NCBI RefSeq assembly: GCF_003323715.1
Contig: NZ_QOIN01000048.1
Coordinates: 186,001 to 250,000, forward strand
DNA: 64,000 nucleotides
Direction of reading: 5' to 3'
Source of the DNA: Streptomyces diacarni
GTDB taxonomy: Bacteria > Actinomycetota > Actinomycetes > Streptomycetales > Streptomycetaceae
Positions 24,984 to 33,337 of the stretch are shown here, piece after piece; the first letter of the stretch is position 1; each line of letters begins with the position of its first letter. The notes under the pieces are model-generated. The model did not search any database. It was not told the DNA's origin and worked only from the letters and a program-made list of their open reading frames with translations. The position numbers and the translations under genes are program-made.

Positions 24984-25847
24984 CTACAGCGTGTGACGCA
25001 CCCACACGTTGGGTTCGACGTAGACCGCGTGGTCGTGGGTGAGGTCGCAGTGGACGGGCACCAGGGCGCCGGGGACCTCCACGTCGCCGTCCCGATCGAA
25101 GGGCAGCCCGGTCCACTCCCGCCAGCGGGCGAGTGGGGCGCTCACCGTCATGGACGCGGAAGCCACCGACTCCACGGTGCCGCCCGCCCGTACGTGGACG
25201 CGCAGCCACGGGTCGGTCGGCAGCCCGTCGTCGCGGCGCTCGCGGGCGTACGCGGCCATGGGCAGGCGCGGCCGCAGGTGCTTGGCGGTCGGCCGTACCG
25301 GAGCCAGCAGTACCCCGAGGCCCTGCTGTGCGGCGGTACGGCGGAGTGCGGCCAGCATGCGGTGGGAGAGCCCGCGGCCGAGGTGGCCGGTGTCGATGGT
25401 GATCTCCAGGGCGCTCGCCGCGGTCACCGTGCGTCCCGTCCACCGGTCGGTGAAGGCCCAGCGCAGCACGCGGCTCCAGCCGCCGTCGGGCGTCTCCCGC
25501 CTGCCGTCCACGTCGGCGGCGAAGGGCACGCTGAATCCGCGCGCGATGACGCGGTCGCCTTCGGTGGCCACCACGCAGGAGGCGGGGAAAAGCTCGGGGA
25601 CCCAGGTCAGGAGTGTGCTCGCGGCCGGGTCGTGTCCGATGAACGCGGGCCAGTCCTCGTCGATCTCGTACAGCCGTCCGGTCAGTTCGGGGCGCTCCGC
25701 GAGCGTGCTGATGACGACTCGGTCGAGGGCGTCGGTGCCGGAGGGCGCGCCGGGGTGGCCGGGTGCCGCATCCGGGTCGGACACCGCGCCGGGGTGGCCG
25801 GGCGCCGCGTCGGAGTGGGGGCCGGTCGGCCGTGGGTCGAGGCTCAT
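24984..25847 (-). CDS. GNAT-family N-acetyltransferase-like protein
   Basis: This 287-aa protein has an acetyl-CoA-binding motif A as LEITIDTGHLGRGLSHRMLA (G-x-G-L-S) followed by LRRTAAQQGLGVLLAPVRP, around residues 150-190. The N-terminal 40 residues are a Pro/Asp repeat (PGHPGAVSDPDAAPGHPGAP). ATG at 25847 begins MSLDPRP; the ribosome site is weak and the start uncertain. Divergent from the aldo/keto reductase. Substrate unknown. Confidence 0.7.
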   Translation of the reverse strand: MSLDPRPTGPHSDAAPGHPGAVSDPDAAPGHPGAPSGTDALDRVVISTLAERPELTGRLYEIDEDWPAFIGHDPAASTLLTWVPELFPASCVVATEGDRVIARGFSVPFAADVDGRRETPDGGWSRVLRWAFTDRWTGRTVTAASALEITIDTGHLGRGLSHRMLAALRRTAAQQGLGVLLAPVRPTAKHLRPRLPMAAYARERRDDGLPTDPWLRVHVRAGGTVESVASASMTVSAPLARWREWTGLPFDRDGDVEVPGALVPVHCDLTHDHAVYVEPNVWVRHTL

Positions 25848-25975
25848 GGCCGTGCAGCCTGGCAGTCCCTCCCCGCGCGGACCAGCGGTTTTCCGGGAGT
25901 CTTGCCCAACTCGGGCCCGGTGGAGGACGGTTGCCCGGACAACTGCGCGATCATGACGGAGCGAGGGAGAGACCT

Positions 25976-27028
25976 GTGGAGTACCGACGGCTGGGGGACT
26001 CCGGGCTGCACGTGCCCGAACTGACGCTGGGCACCAGCTTCTTCGGGGCGAGCGGCCCCCTCTTCGGGCCCATGGGCACCACCGACACCGACGAGGCACG
26101 CCGCATGGTGGACATCTGCCTGGAGAACGGCGTCACCATGTTCGACACCGCCGACGCCTACTCCGCCGGAGCCAGCGAGGAGGTGCTCGGCGCCGCGGTG
26201 AAGGGCCGCAGGGACCGGGTACTCATCTCCACCAAGATCGGTGGCGCGCTGGGTGAGGGCCCCTGCGACATGGGCACCGGGCGCTCCAGGCTGCTGCGCG
26301 GGGTGGACGAAGCGCTGCGCCGGCTGGGCACCGACCACATCGACCTGCTCCAGCTGCACGCCTTCGACGCGGGCACGCCGGTGGCGGAGGTGCTCGCGAC
26401 CCTGGACCAGCTGGTCCGCTCGGGGAAGGTCCGGTACGTGGGGGCGTCCAACTACCCAGGCTGGCAGCTGATGAAGTCCCTCGCCGTCGCCGACCTGCAC
26501 GGCTATCCGCGCTACGTCTCCCACCAGGTCTACTACTCGTTGATCGGCCGCGACTACGAGCACGAGCTGATGCCGCTGGGCCTCGACCAGGGCGTGGCCG
26601 CGATGGCCTGGAGCCCGCTGGGCTGGGGCCGGCTGACGGGCAGGATCCGGCGGGGCGCGCCCCTGCCGGAGCGCAGCAGGCTGCACGAGACCGCACGGTT
26701 CGGACCGCCGGTCGAGGACGAGGCGCTCTTCCGCGTGGTGGACGCGCTCGACGAGGTCGCCGAGGAGACGGGACGCACGGTCGCCCAGGTCGCGCTCAAC
26801 TGGCTGCTGCGCCGCCCCACGGTGGCCAGTGTCGTGCTCGGCGCCCGCGACGAGGAGCAACTGCGCCAGAACCTCGGCGCCGTGGGCTGGCGGCTCACCC
26901 CCGAGCAGGTCGCCAGGCTGGAGAGCGCGAGCGCGCGGCACGCCCCGTACCCGCACTGGCTGGCCCAGCGCCAGGCCCCCTTCGCCCGCCTCAACCCGCC
27001 CGCCGTGGACCTGACGCCGCCGCGGTGA
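25976..27028 (+). CDS. aldo/keto reductase (voltage-gated K channel beta/YghZ-like)
   Basis: This 350-aa NADPH-dependent TIM-barrel oxidoreductase has a complete active-site tetrad: Asp and Tyr in FDTADAYSAG (near residue 46-51), Lys in VLISTKIGG (near 85) and His in LLQLHAFD (near 125). The C-terminal cofactor loop is SVVLGARDEEQLRQNLGAV. It reduces aldehydes or ketones. GTG at 25976 after GAGGGAGAG fits the standard VEYRRLGDSGLHVP start. Confidence 0.9.
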   Translation: MEYRRLGDSGLHVPELTLGTSFFGASGPLFGPMGTTDTDEARRMVDICLENGVTMFDTADAYSAGASEEVLGAAVKGRRDRVLISTKIGGALGEGPCDMGTGRSRLLRGVDEALRRLGTDHIDLLQLHAFDAGTPVAEVLATLDQLVRSGKVRYVGASNYPGWQLMKSLAVADLHGYPRYVSHQVYYSLIGRDYEHELMPLGLDQGVAAMAWSPLGWGRLTGRIRRGAPLPERSRLHETARFGPPVEDEALFRVVDALDEVAEETGRTVAQVALNWLLRRPTVASVVLGARDEEQLRQNLGAVGWRLTPEQVARLESASARHAPYPHWLAQRQAPFARLNPPAVDLTPPR

Positions 27029-27089
27029 CGCCCCGGGCCCGCGCCCCTGCGCCCCCGCGCCCCCGCGCCGTGCGGCACGGGCCCGGGCG
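27029..27089. terminator. imperfect GC hairpin between convergent genes
   Basis: CGCCCCGGGCCCGCG near 27029-27043 and CACGGGCCCGGGCG near 27076-27089 form an imperfect stem across the 62-bp gap between the aldo/keto reductase and the AraC gene stops. C-rich tandem units lie in the loop. Confidence 0.4.
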
Positions 27090-27090
27090 C

Positions 27091-28104
27091 TCAGGCGCGC
27101 AGCACCTCCTGCGGCGAGCGCCCGTAGGCCGCGCGGCACGCCGCGGCGAAGCGTCCTGGGTGCCCGAACCCCCACCTGCGGGCGACGGCCGTGACGGTCT
27201 CCCCGCGCGCGGGGTCGGCCGCGGCCAGCTCCTGATAGGCGCGCTCCAGCCGCAGGCGGCGCAGGTAGGTGCTCGGGCTGGTGTCCAGCTGGGCGCGGAA
27301 GGCGCGCTGGAGGGCGCGCGGTGTCGTGCGGGACTGGCGGGCCACCTCCGCGAGGTCGACGGGTTCGTGCGCGTGCGCCTCCAGATAGGTGACGGCGCGC
27401 CGCACGACCGCCTCGGCCCCCGTCGCTCCTGTGGCCGTGCCGGCCGTGCCCGGCGCGTCGTCGCGGGCCACCGCGGTGTTGGGGAACGTCGTCAGCAGCG
27501 CGGCGCCCAGGGACCGTGCCGCGCTGTCGAGCACCAGCGGCTCACAGGCGGCCCCGGCGTCGGGCACCACCTGTGTGGTCACCAGATCGAGCACGCCGGA
27601 GCAGTAGCGGGCCGCGTTCGAAGACAGCGGCCCGCATCCGGTGAAGCGCACGCCCGCGGCTCCGGGCGCGTCGGCCACCTCGGACCCGGCGGTGCCGCCC
27701 GCGACGCTCGCCAGGACGGCTTGGTCCAGGCTGACCAGTTGGAGGCTGACGTTCTCCCAGGCGACCGTGTACGGCGCCTCGGGCTGCGCCACGAGGAAGA
27801 CGTCGCCCCGCGTGGCGCGCACCGTCTCGCCACCGGTGCGGCGCTCGATGTGCCCGTCCAGCACCCGCGCCAGCAGCAGCCGCCCCAGCGGTTGCGAGAC
27901 GTGTTCGACAGCCATGCTGTGCTTCAGCACGGCCACCGACAGCGGGCCCGCCTCGTCGTAGGTGTGTCTCATCCGAAAGCCGTCCCGGCTGCCCTGGATC
28001 CTCATGACGTTCTCGACGTAGGCGCGCCGCAGGAAGGCGTGGGCGCGTTCCGGATCGGTGGTCGAGAACTCCCGCGCGGCGGTGCGGGCGTACTCGGACG
28101 GCAT
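27091..28104 (-). CDS. AraC-family transcriptional regulator (downstream copy)
   Basis: This is a 337-aa regulator with an N-terminal cupin-like sensing domain (FSTTDPERAHAFLRRAYVEN) and a C-terminal double HTH (LAEVARQSRTTPRALQRAFR; TVTAVARRWGFGHPGRFAAA, ending YGRSPQEVLRA). It is 33 bp downstream of a related AraC gene on the same strand, with parallel sequence at both ends, so it is likely a tandem duplication. Ligand and targets unknown. Confidence 0.87.
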   Translation of the reverse strand: MPSEYARTAAREFSTTDPERAHAFLRRAYVENVMRIQGSRDGFRMRHTYDEAGPLSVAVLKHSMAVEHVSQPLGRLLLARVLDGHIERRTGGETVRATRGDVFLVAQPEAPYTVAWENVSLQLVSLDQAVLASVAGGTAGSEVADAPGAAGVRFTGCGPLSSNAARYCSGVLDLVTTQVVPDAGAACEPLVLDSAARSLGAALLTTFPNTAVARDDAPGTAGTATGATGAEAVVRRAVTYLEAHAHEPVDLAEVARQSRTTPRALQRAFRAQLDTSPSTYLRRLRLERAYQELAAADPARGETVTAVARRWGFGHPGRFAAACRAAYGRSPQEVLRA

Positions 28105-28137
28105 GACGTTCTCCTTCGCCCCGTCGCGGGGTGCGGC

Positions 28138-29103
28138 TCATGTACGCAGGGTGTGGCTGGGGGCGACCCCGTATCTGGCACGGTAGCGACCGGCGAACCG
28201 TCCCGCCTTGGCGAACCCCCAGCGGGTGGCCACTGCCGCGACCGTCACGCCCGAGGCGGGGTCGGCCGCCTTCAGCTCCCGGTGCGCGGCCTCCAGCCTG
28301 ACCCCGCGCAGATAACCGGTCGGCGTCGTCTCGCAGTGCCGCGCGAAGGCGTGTTGCAGCGCGCGGGGGCTGGTGCCGGCCGCGTGCGCGATGTCGTGCA
28401 CGCCGATGGGGCGCGCCGCGTTGGCGTCGATGTAGTCCATGGCGCGGCGCAGCGCGGCGGGGGCCGGACGGCCCGGGGCCGGCAGCCTGGACCGCTCGGC
28501 GGGGCTGCGCGGGAAGGTCGCCAGCGCGGCGGTCGCCAGCAGCCGCGTCGCCTCGGCCAGCACCAGCGGGCTGCCCACGGCCTCCGGGTTGGCCAGCACG
28601 TCGTGGTGGACGTGGCGGACGACCGCCTGCCAGTAGCGGGCCCGCTCGGGCGAGACGGGGCGCGCGAGGGCGAACCGGCTCGTCGCCGCTTCGGTGCCCT
28701 CGCTCTCCGCCGCGATCCGCTCCACCTCGCGCAGCCCGATGCGCACGATCCCCAGCCGCACGTTGTCCCACTTCACCCGCGTCGGCACGTACGGGTCGCA
28801 CAGCTGCAGGTCACCGGGGCCCGAGCGCAGCTCGTTGCGCCCGGCCGCCATCTCGAACCTGCCGCCCAGCACCTGGACGACGTACACGCAGGCGTGCGGC
28901 TCGGTCTCCGCGTCCAGCACCATCGACTGCGCGATCCGCTCCACGCCGACCGCGCCGGCCTGGGTGAGCGAGGCGTTGAAGCGGAACCGCTCCCGGTCAC
29001 CTGACAGCCGCGGCGTGTGGTCCACGTAGGCCTGGCGCAGGAAGTGCTCGGCCTCCTGCGGGTCGGCGGTCGTCAGCCTGACGCGGCGCACCGGGTCGTG
29101 CAT
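28138..29103 (-). CDS. AraC-family transcriptional regulator (upstream copy)
   Basis: This 321-aa regulator begins MHDPVRRVRLTTADPQEAEH and has the same sensing-domain pattern as its neighbour (TTADPQEAEHFLRQAYVDH). Its C-terminal HTH pair is VHDIAHAAGTSPRALQHAFA and TVAAVATRWGFAKAGRFAGR. It is first in the two-gene unit and divergent from the GAF-ANTAR gene. GAGGTAC-type ribosome site upstream. Confidence 0.87.
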   Translation of the reverse strand: MHDPVRRVRLTTADPQEAEHFLRQAYVDHTPRLSGDRERFRFNASLTQAGAVGVERIAQSMVLDAETEPHACVYVVQVLGGRFEMAAGRNELRSGPGDLQLCDPYVPTRVKWDNVRLGIVRIGLREVERIAAESEGTEAATSRFALARPVSPERARYWQAVVRHVHHDVLANPEAVGSPLVLAEATRLLATAALATFPRSPAERSRLPAPGRPAPAALRRAMDYIDANAARPIGVHDIAHAAGTSPRALQHAFARHCETTPTGYLRGVRLEAAHRELKAADPASGVTVAAVATRWGFAKAGRFAGRYRARYGVAPSHTLRT

Positions 29104-29370
29104 GACACCCGTACCTCCTCGCTCGGGCCACGGGCCGGGCCTTCGATGCTAGGCCCGCACCGTCGGCCCCCGCAGCCCACATCGCGAAGTGGATAGCCAC
29201 CAAGCGACATCGCGGCGCGGTGACGCTTGCGCCGCGCACGCGTGCGCGCTGTTCTGAGCCGTGCCGTGCCGCGCGCTGCCCCGACCCGACCGTGCGGAAG
29301 GCCGAGGAGCGCCGGAAACAAGCGCCGGGAGCAGACGGGCGCCAAGAAGCGGAACAGGACCGGAGTGAGG

Positions 29371-30462
29371 ATGTCTGTGCCGAGGTCCAGCGCGGCGGCC
29401 GCGCACGAGGCGGTCCCGGACGCGCCGACACCCCCTCCGCGGCCGTCCGCCGACGACACCGCGCGCGAACGCGAGTCGGACGCCGTACGCGAAGGTGAGC
29501 CGGAGCGCGAGCCGGGCCGCGAGCGCGAGTTGGCGGCCGCGCTGCTGGAGCTGGCCGGCGCGCGCGTACCCGGTACCGCCCCCTCGCACGCCCCGGCCGG
29601 GGACACACCGGGCGCCGCGCACGAGGCCTCATCGGACGCCGCACCCGGGGCCTGCCCCGCAGGTGGGGCGGACGCCCCGGACGAGGCCGCCGCCCGCGAG
29701 GACGGGGCGCACGCCGCGCGCGAGAGCGCCCCCGGCGGCTGCCACCCGCTGTTGGTCGCACTGGCGGACCGCGTGGACCGCCGCCTCGCACGCGGCGGGC
29801 GGCGCGGTGAGACCACCGCGCTCCTCGCGCGTTCCGCGGCACGCGGCCCGGCACCCCACGGCCACAGCGGCACCCACGCCGCCCTGCTCCAGCAGGCGGA
29901 GCACGAACTGGGGGAGGGACCCGCCACCGACACCCTGCGCACGGGGACCCGCATCCCCTGGCTGCTGCTGGACGGCGCAGACACCGCACGGTGGCCGCGG
30001 TACGGCCCCGTGGCGCGCGAGGCGGGCATGCGCGCGGTGCTCACCGTCCCGCTGCACGGCGAGGGCGTCGCGGGTGGGACGGCCCACCGCAGTGCGACGG
30101 ACCGGCCGCACGCGCCGACGGGCGTGCTGGTCGTGCACCTCCACGACGACGACCCGCTCGACGTGGCGACGCACGCGGCTCTCGGCTCACTCGCCGAGGC
30201 GTGCGCGCTCGGCCTGGCGCACCAGGCGGCGCTGCGCCGTGCCGAGGAACTGCAGCGGGCGCTGAGCAGCCGGATCGTCCTCGAACAGGCCAAGGGGATG
30301 CTCGCCGAGCGCCGGCACAGCACCCCGCAGGAGGCGTTCCGCACGCTGCGCGCCTACGCCCGCTCCCATCGGCGGGACCTCCATCAGGTGGCCCGCGACC
30401 TGGTCGAGGCCCGGCTCGACGGCCCGCCCTTCGCCCCCTTCGACTGCGACCCGAACCGCTGA
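29371..30462 (+). CDS. GAF-ANTAR RNA-binding regulator
   Basis: This 363-aa protein has a disordered Ala/Pro/Glu-rich N-terminus (to about residue 110) and a GAF-like domain (about 120-290). The C-terminal ANTAR domain reads ALSSRIVLEQAKGMLAERRH then a helix ending VARDLVEARL. ANTAR domains bind paired-hairpin RNA and suppress termination. In actinobacteria they work with PdtaS-type kinases such as the one at 8.9 kb, although this protein has no receiver domain. ATG at 29371 after GGAGTGAGG; longer in-frame starts lack coding bias. Confidence 0.85.
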   Translation: MSVPRSSAAAAHEAVPDAPTPPPRPSADDTARERESDAVREGEPEREPGRERELAAALLELAGARVPGTAPSHAPAGDTPGAAHEASSDAAPGACPAGGADAPDEAAAREDGAHAARESAPGGCHPLLVALADRVDRRLARGGRRGETTALLARSAARGPAPHGHSGTHAALLQQAEHELGEGPATDTLRTGTRIPWLLLDGADTARWPRYGPVAREAGMRAVLTVPLHGEGVAGGTAHRSATDRPHAPTGVLVVHLHDDDPLDVATHAALGSLAEACALGLAHQAALRRAEELQRALSSRIVLEQAKGMLAERRHSTPQEAFRTLRAYARSHRRDLHQVARDLVEARLDGPPFAPFDCDPNR

Positions 30463-30529
30463 CCGCGGCGCCACCCCACCGGCGCGGCCCGGGGCGCGAG
30501 GGGGGATCGCGTAGTGCCCCGGGCCGCTC

Positions 30530-30562
30530 GGGCCCGCCGCCGATAGGCGCGGCGGCGGGCCC
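30530..30562 (+). terminator. terminator of the GAF-ANTAR gene
   Basis: GGGCCCGCCGCCG (30530-30542) and CGGCGGCGGGCCC (30550-30562) are perfect 13-bp arms with a 7-nt loop, 68 nt after the stop codon. Confidence 0.7.
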
Positions 30563-30799
30563 CCGCACCAGCGGGGAGTCGCCGTCCAAGTCCCCGTGGT
30601 GCGCCCGGCGGTCGCGCCGCCGGAAGTCCCATCATCCTCTCTGCGGACAGGGTTCCGAGCGACTTCGGCCAAATGGGCCGAAGTTGATTCCGTGACCAGC
30701 GAAGACCGTTCCCGGTCCGCCACGTTCCCGAGGAGGGGCGGCGGGCCGGGCGGGGCCGTGCGGCCGCGGCCTGTGGGCCGCACGGGCGGCCCCGCCTGA

Positions 30800-30835
30800 A
30801 CCGCGCCCACCGCGCCCACCGCGCCCACCGCGCCC
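30800..30835. repeat. four tandem copies of ACCGCGCCC
   Basis: Four identical 9-bp units run head to tail in non-coding sequence, just upstream of a possible decayed coding fragment. Confidence 0.8.
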
Positions 30836-31000
30836 TGAAGAGCGTCACCGAGCAGGGCGGGGAGTGGTCCTACGACCTGCGTGAGCGCTCCGAGAACACG
30901 CCTCACCGGCTTTCCGGCCGGCGGATACGCAGGGGCGGCAGGCTGAAGGGCGGGGCACCCGCGTCTCATCCTCGGAGTGCGGCACTCGCCCACTCGAAGT

Positions 31001-31339
31001 TCAGCACTCGTCCACGTTGTTGGGCGACAGTTCACCGTCGTCGGTCAGGATCGACGTGTGCGTGTCGATATACCCCGTGCCGCCCTCAAATTCGATCTTG
31101 TACGCGTCGGCGTATCCCATGCCGTTCGCGTCCCTCTGGCCGCGCTCGATGCACTTGACGGTCACCTTCGACAGCGTGGTCAGCGTGCCGATCGGTTGGC
31201 GGCCCCGGCTGTCTGCGGACGGCCAGACACTCACGTCGTCGTAGTCCATGATCTTTCCCTCGGTTCCGCAACCGACCAGCGTCACGGCCGAGACCGCGGT
31301 GACCAGTGCTGACACCGCCAAGCGTTTGTTCGAGCCCAT
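31001..31339 (-). CDS. small secreted lipoprotein, unknown function
   Basis: This 112-aa protein has a lipoprotein signal MGSNKRLAVSALVTAVSAVT and lipobox LVGC (Cys24). The mature part is about 89 residues with two further cysteines (VKCIERG, and the C-terminal VDEC), which could form a disulfide. The fold looks beta-rich (VSVWPSADSRGRQPIGTL). ATG at 31339 after GGGGGA. No family recognised. It is anchored outside the membrane. Confidence 0.75.
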   Translation of the reverse strand: MGSNKRLAVSALVTAVSAVTLVGCGTEGKIMDYDDVSVWPSADSRGRQPIGTLTTLSKVTVKCIERGQRDANGMGYADAYKIEFEGGTGYIDTHTSILTDDGELSPNNVDEC

Positions 31340-31574
31340 GGGTCGATCCCCCGTGTGAGTCGCGGCTTCACTGCGGGCATCGAACTCCCTTGACCGTCCC
31401 CCGACAAGATGCCGAACCGGCCACCGTCTGCGAGTCGTCCATGGGCCTGGGCCGCGATGACCGCCCACTGCGCCCCGGCACCTGCTCGTGGTGAATCGAC
31501 TCAGCCGGACAGGGGCGGGTGACGTAGGCAGCGTGCAGCTGCGAGGGAAGGGTCGCCTGTGGCTCCCCCGTGGA

Positions 31575-31970
31575 CTACTGGGCGGCGAGTCCTTCGATCT
31601 CGATGAGCATGCGCGGGTCGGACAGGGCTCTGACCTCGGCCAGCAAGCTGGCTGGACGGCAATCCGCCTCGGCCAGTACGTCCAGCACCGCGTCGTAATT
31701 GGCTGTCACCGCGCCGATGTCGACGGTGAAGATTCTGATCTGGACGAGATCGCTGAGGGCGAAACCGACCTTGTGCAGCGTGTCGCCCAAGCGCTGGAAC
31801 GTCACCTGGATCTGGCCGCGGATGTCACCCACGGCGGCGATGCCTCCCGAGTCGTCCCGCGCTTCGTGACCGGCGACGGCGAGCCAACGCTGCGGCTGCT
31901 CGATCAACACGGCCCTGTTGTAGGCCAACCTGTCACCGAAGTGACGCGGGTCGATGTCCTCACGGTCCAT
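31575..31970 (-). CDS. RidA-family (YjgF/YER057c/UK114) protein
   Basis: This 131-aa protein has the RidA fold. WLAVAGHEARDDSGGIAAVG, then IRGQIQVTFQRLGDTLHKVG and the C-terminal LAEVRALSDPRMLIEIEG (Arg/Glu of the active cleft) are visible. RidA proteins hydrolyse reactive imines or enamines; many homologues have other roles. Codon use is less GC3-biased than in the neighbours, hinting at horizontal transfer. The 235-bp gap before it (31340-31574) shows nothing else. Confidence 0.8.
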   Translation of the reverse strand: MDREDIDPRHFGDRLAYNRAVLIEQPQRWLAVAGHEARDDSGGIAAVGDIRGQIQVTFQRLGDTLHKVGFALSDLVQIRIFTVDIGAVTANYDAVLDVLAEADCRPASLLAEVRALSDPRMLIEIEGLAAQ

Positions 31971-32282
31971 GCGTCCACTGTGCCCCGGCGAACACCTCGA
32001 TGCCGCCTTCCTGTGCGCAGGTCCCGCAGATGGTCGACACGATGCCCCGCCCCGCCTGTCTGCCGCGGTGGTGCTGCCGGCTAAAGCTGCGCACCGGAAT
32101 GGTGAGCCGCTCGGCCCGTGCGCCCGCGTCCGCCGTCGTCACGCTGCGGGTCTGTGCGTACCTGTGACCAGGGGAAAACGACCGCACCCGGTCGGCTGGA
32201 CTCCGTGACGGGAGCCAGCGGACCGGGTGCGGGCCTTCGGACACTGCGGAGAAAACCGCAGACCAGGCGGATGAGAAGGGGG
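31971..32282. other. intergenic region between ridA-like gene and sodN
   Basis: This 312-bp gap contains the long sodN terminator hairpin (32182-32232). The remainder carries the promoter region of the RidA gene on the minus strand and no credible gene. Confidence 0.5.
32182..32232 (-). terminator. sodN terminator hairpin
   Basis: CCGCACCCGGTC (32182-32193) pairs perfectly with GACCGGGTGCGG (32221-32232). The stem continues inward with GCTGG/CCAGC and CTCC/GGAG after one mismatch, giving about 21 bp. On the minus strand it starts 50 nt after the sodN stop and defines a short 3' UTR. Confidence 0.8.
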
Positions 32283-32678
32283 TCAGCCCTTCTTGGTCTC
32301 CCAGAAGATCTTGTCGATCTGGGCGATGTAGTCCAGCGCCTTCTGCCCGGTGGCCGGGTCGGTGGAGCCCTTGGCCGTGCTGAGCGCCTTGAGGGTGTCG
32401 TTCACCAGCTGGTGGAGCTCCGGGTACTTCTCGAAGTGCGGGGGCTTGAAGTAGTCGCTCCACAGCACCGAGACGTGGTGCTTCGCCAGCTCCGCGCGCT
32501 CCTCCTTGATGACGGTGGCGCGGGCCCGGAAGTGGGGGTCGTCGTTGGCCTGGTACTTCTCCTGAATGGCCTTCACGGACTCGGCCTCGATCCGGGCCTG
32601 AGCGGGGTCGTAGACGCCGCACGGCAGGTCACAATGGGCGCTGACCCGCACCTTCGGTGCGAACAGTCGGGAGAGCAT
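32283..32678 (-). CDS. sodN: nickel superoxide dismutase precursor SodN
   Basis: This 131-aa NiSOD is made with a 14-residue leader (MLSRLFAPKVRVSA) removed by SodX. The mature protein begins HCDLPCGVYDP, the nickel hook that binds Ni through His1, Cys2 and Cys6. The rest (LAKHHVSVLWSDYFKPPHFE, KALDYIAQIDKIFWE) is the four-helix body. It detoxifies superoxide in the cytoplasm as a hexamer. ATG at 32678 lies 9 nt after GGAAGG; an ATG three codons earlier is too close to the ribosome site. Divergent from sodX. In S. coelicolor, sodN is inversely regulated with sodF through Nur and a sodF-derived small RNA. Confidence 0.97.
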   Translation of the reverse strand: MLSRLFAPKVRVSAHCDLPCGVYDPAQARIEAESVKAIQEKYQANDDPHFRARATVIKEERAELAKHHVSVLWSDYFKPPHFEKYPELHQLVNDTLKALSTAKGSTDPATGQKALDYIAQIDKIFWETKKG

Positions 32679-32773
32679 AAAAGCCATCCTTCCTCGTGAT
32701 CGTCTTCTCACGTGCGAGATTACTCCGTGTGGGAAGCCTTTTCGCGTGTGCCCCCACGGGCTTAGGACAAAAG

Positions 32774-32790
32774 TCCAGTCGCGGACTGGA
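32774..32790. promoter_or_regulatory. dyad in the sodN-sodX intergenic region
   Basis: TCCAGTC-GCG-GACTGGA is a perfect 7-bp dyad, 61 bp upstream of the sodX ATG and 96 bp upstream of the sodN ATG. A second imperfect dyad (CCGTGTGGG ... CCCCCACGGG) lies at about 32730-32761. Either could be an operator. Confidence 0.4.
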
Positions 32791-32850
32791 TCTGCTGGAG
32801 TAATCGGGCCGGGCACGGTGGCGCGGCCGGGACGACCGGAGGCGGAGAAA

Positions 32851-33297
32851 ATGCCGGAGGGTACGCCACAGCGCGGGCCGTTGAAGAGGATCGGTCTCGC
32901 GGAGGTCTACAACCCTTCGATGCGGCCGACGCTGCGGCCAGGTGACCACCTGGTGGTCACCTACGGCGCGGCCGTGCGCGCCGGGGACATCGTCGTGCTG
33001 CGCCACCCCTTCCAGCACGACCTGCTCATCGTCAAGCGCGCGGTCGAGCGGCGCCCGGGTGGCTGGTGGGTCAGGGGCGACAATCCGCTGGTGCTCAACG
33101 ACAGCCGCGAGTTCGGCGCGGTGCCCGACGACCTCGTCATCGCGCGGGCCTGGCTGCGGCTGCGGCCTCCGCGCGGGGCGGGGCACTCGCCCGTGGCGGC
33201 GGCGCGCTGGGTCTTCTCCGCGGTGCGGCCGGTGACAGGACCCCTGCGGCCGCGTTCGCCCGCTGTACGGGCGGATGCACCGGCGGTGTCGGACTAG
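32851..33297 (+). CDS. sodX: NiSOD maturation peptidase SodX (S26 signal-peptidase type)
   Basis: This 148-aa membrane-unanchored S26 peptidase has the Ser nucleophile in VYNPSMRPTL (S23) and the Lys general base in LLIVKRAVERR (K62). The box VRGDNPLVLNDSREFG comes after. It removes the SodN leader so that nickel can be held by the exposed His1. GGAGGCGGAG precedes the ATG at 32851. Divergent pairing with sodN supports the assignment. Confidence 0.92.
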   Translation: MPEGTPQRGPLKRIGLAEVYNPSMRPTLRPGDHLVVTYGAAVRAGDIVVLRHPFQHDLLIVKRAVERRPGGWWVRGDNPLVLNDSREFGAVPDDLVIARAWLRLRPPRGAGHSPVAAARWVFSAVRPVTGPLRPRSPAVRADAPAVSD

Positions 33298-33337
33298 GTC
33301 GGACCAGCCGGCCCCGTCGGCCCGTCGGCACCCCTGC

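Larger units (their letters stand above)
30463..31000. other. 538-bp intergenic region with repeats
   Basis: This region has no convincing gene. It contains a 13-bp perfect hairpin (30530-30562) and four tandem 9-bp units (30800-30835). A plus-strand stretch near 30840-30900 reads SVTEQGGEWSYDLRERSENT with good coding character but no start, and may be a decayed gene fragment. Confidence 0.5.

Noticed and set aside
27025-29004. 659-codon open frame opposite the AraC genes
   Set aside because: Mirror of two clear AraC genes; Ala/Arg/Gly-rich with no motif. High-GC antisense artefact.
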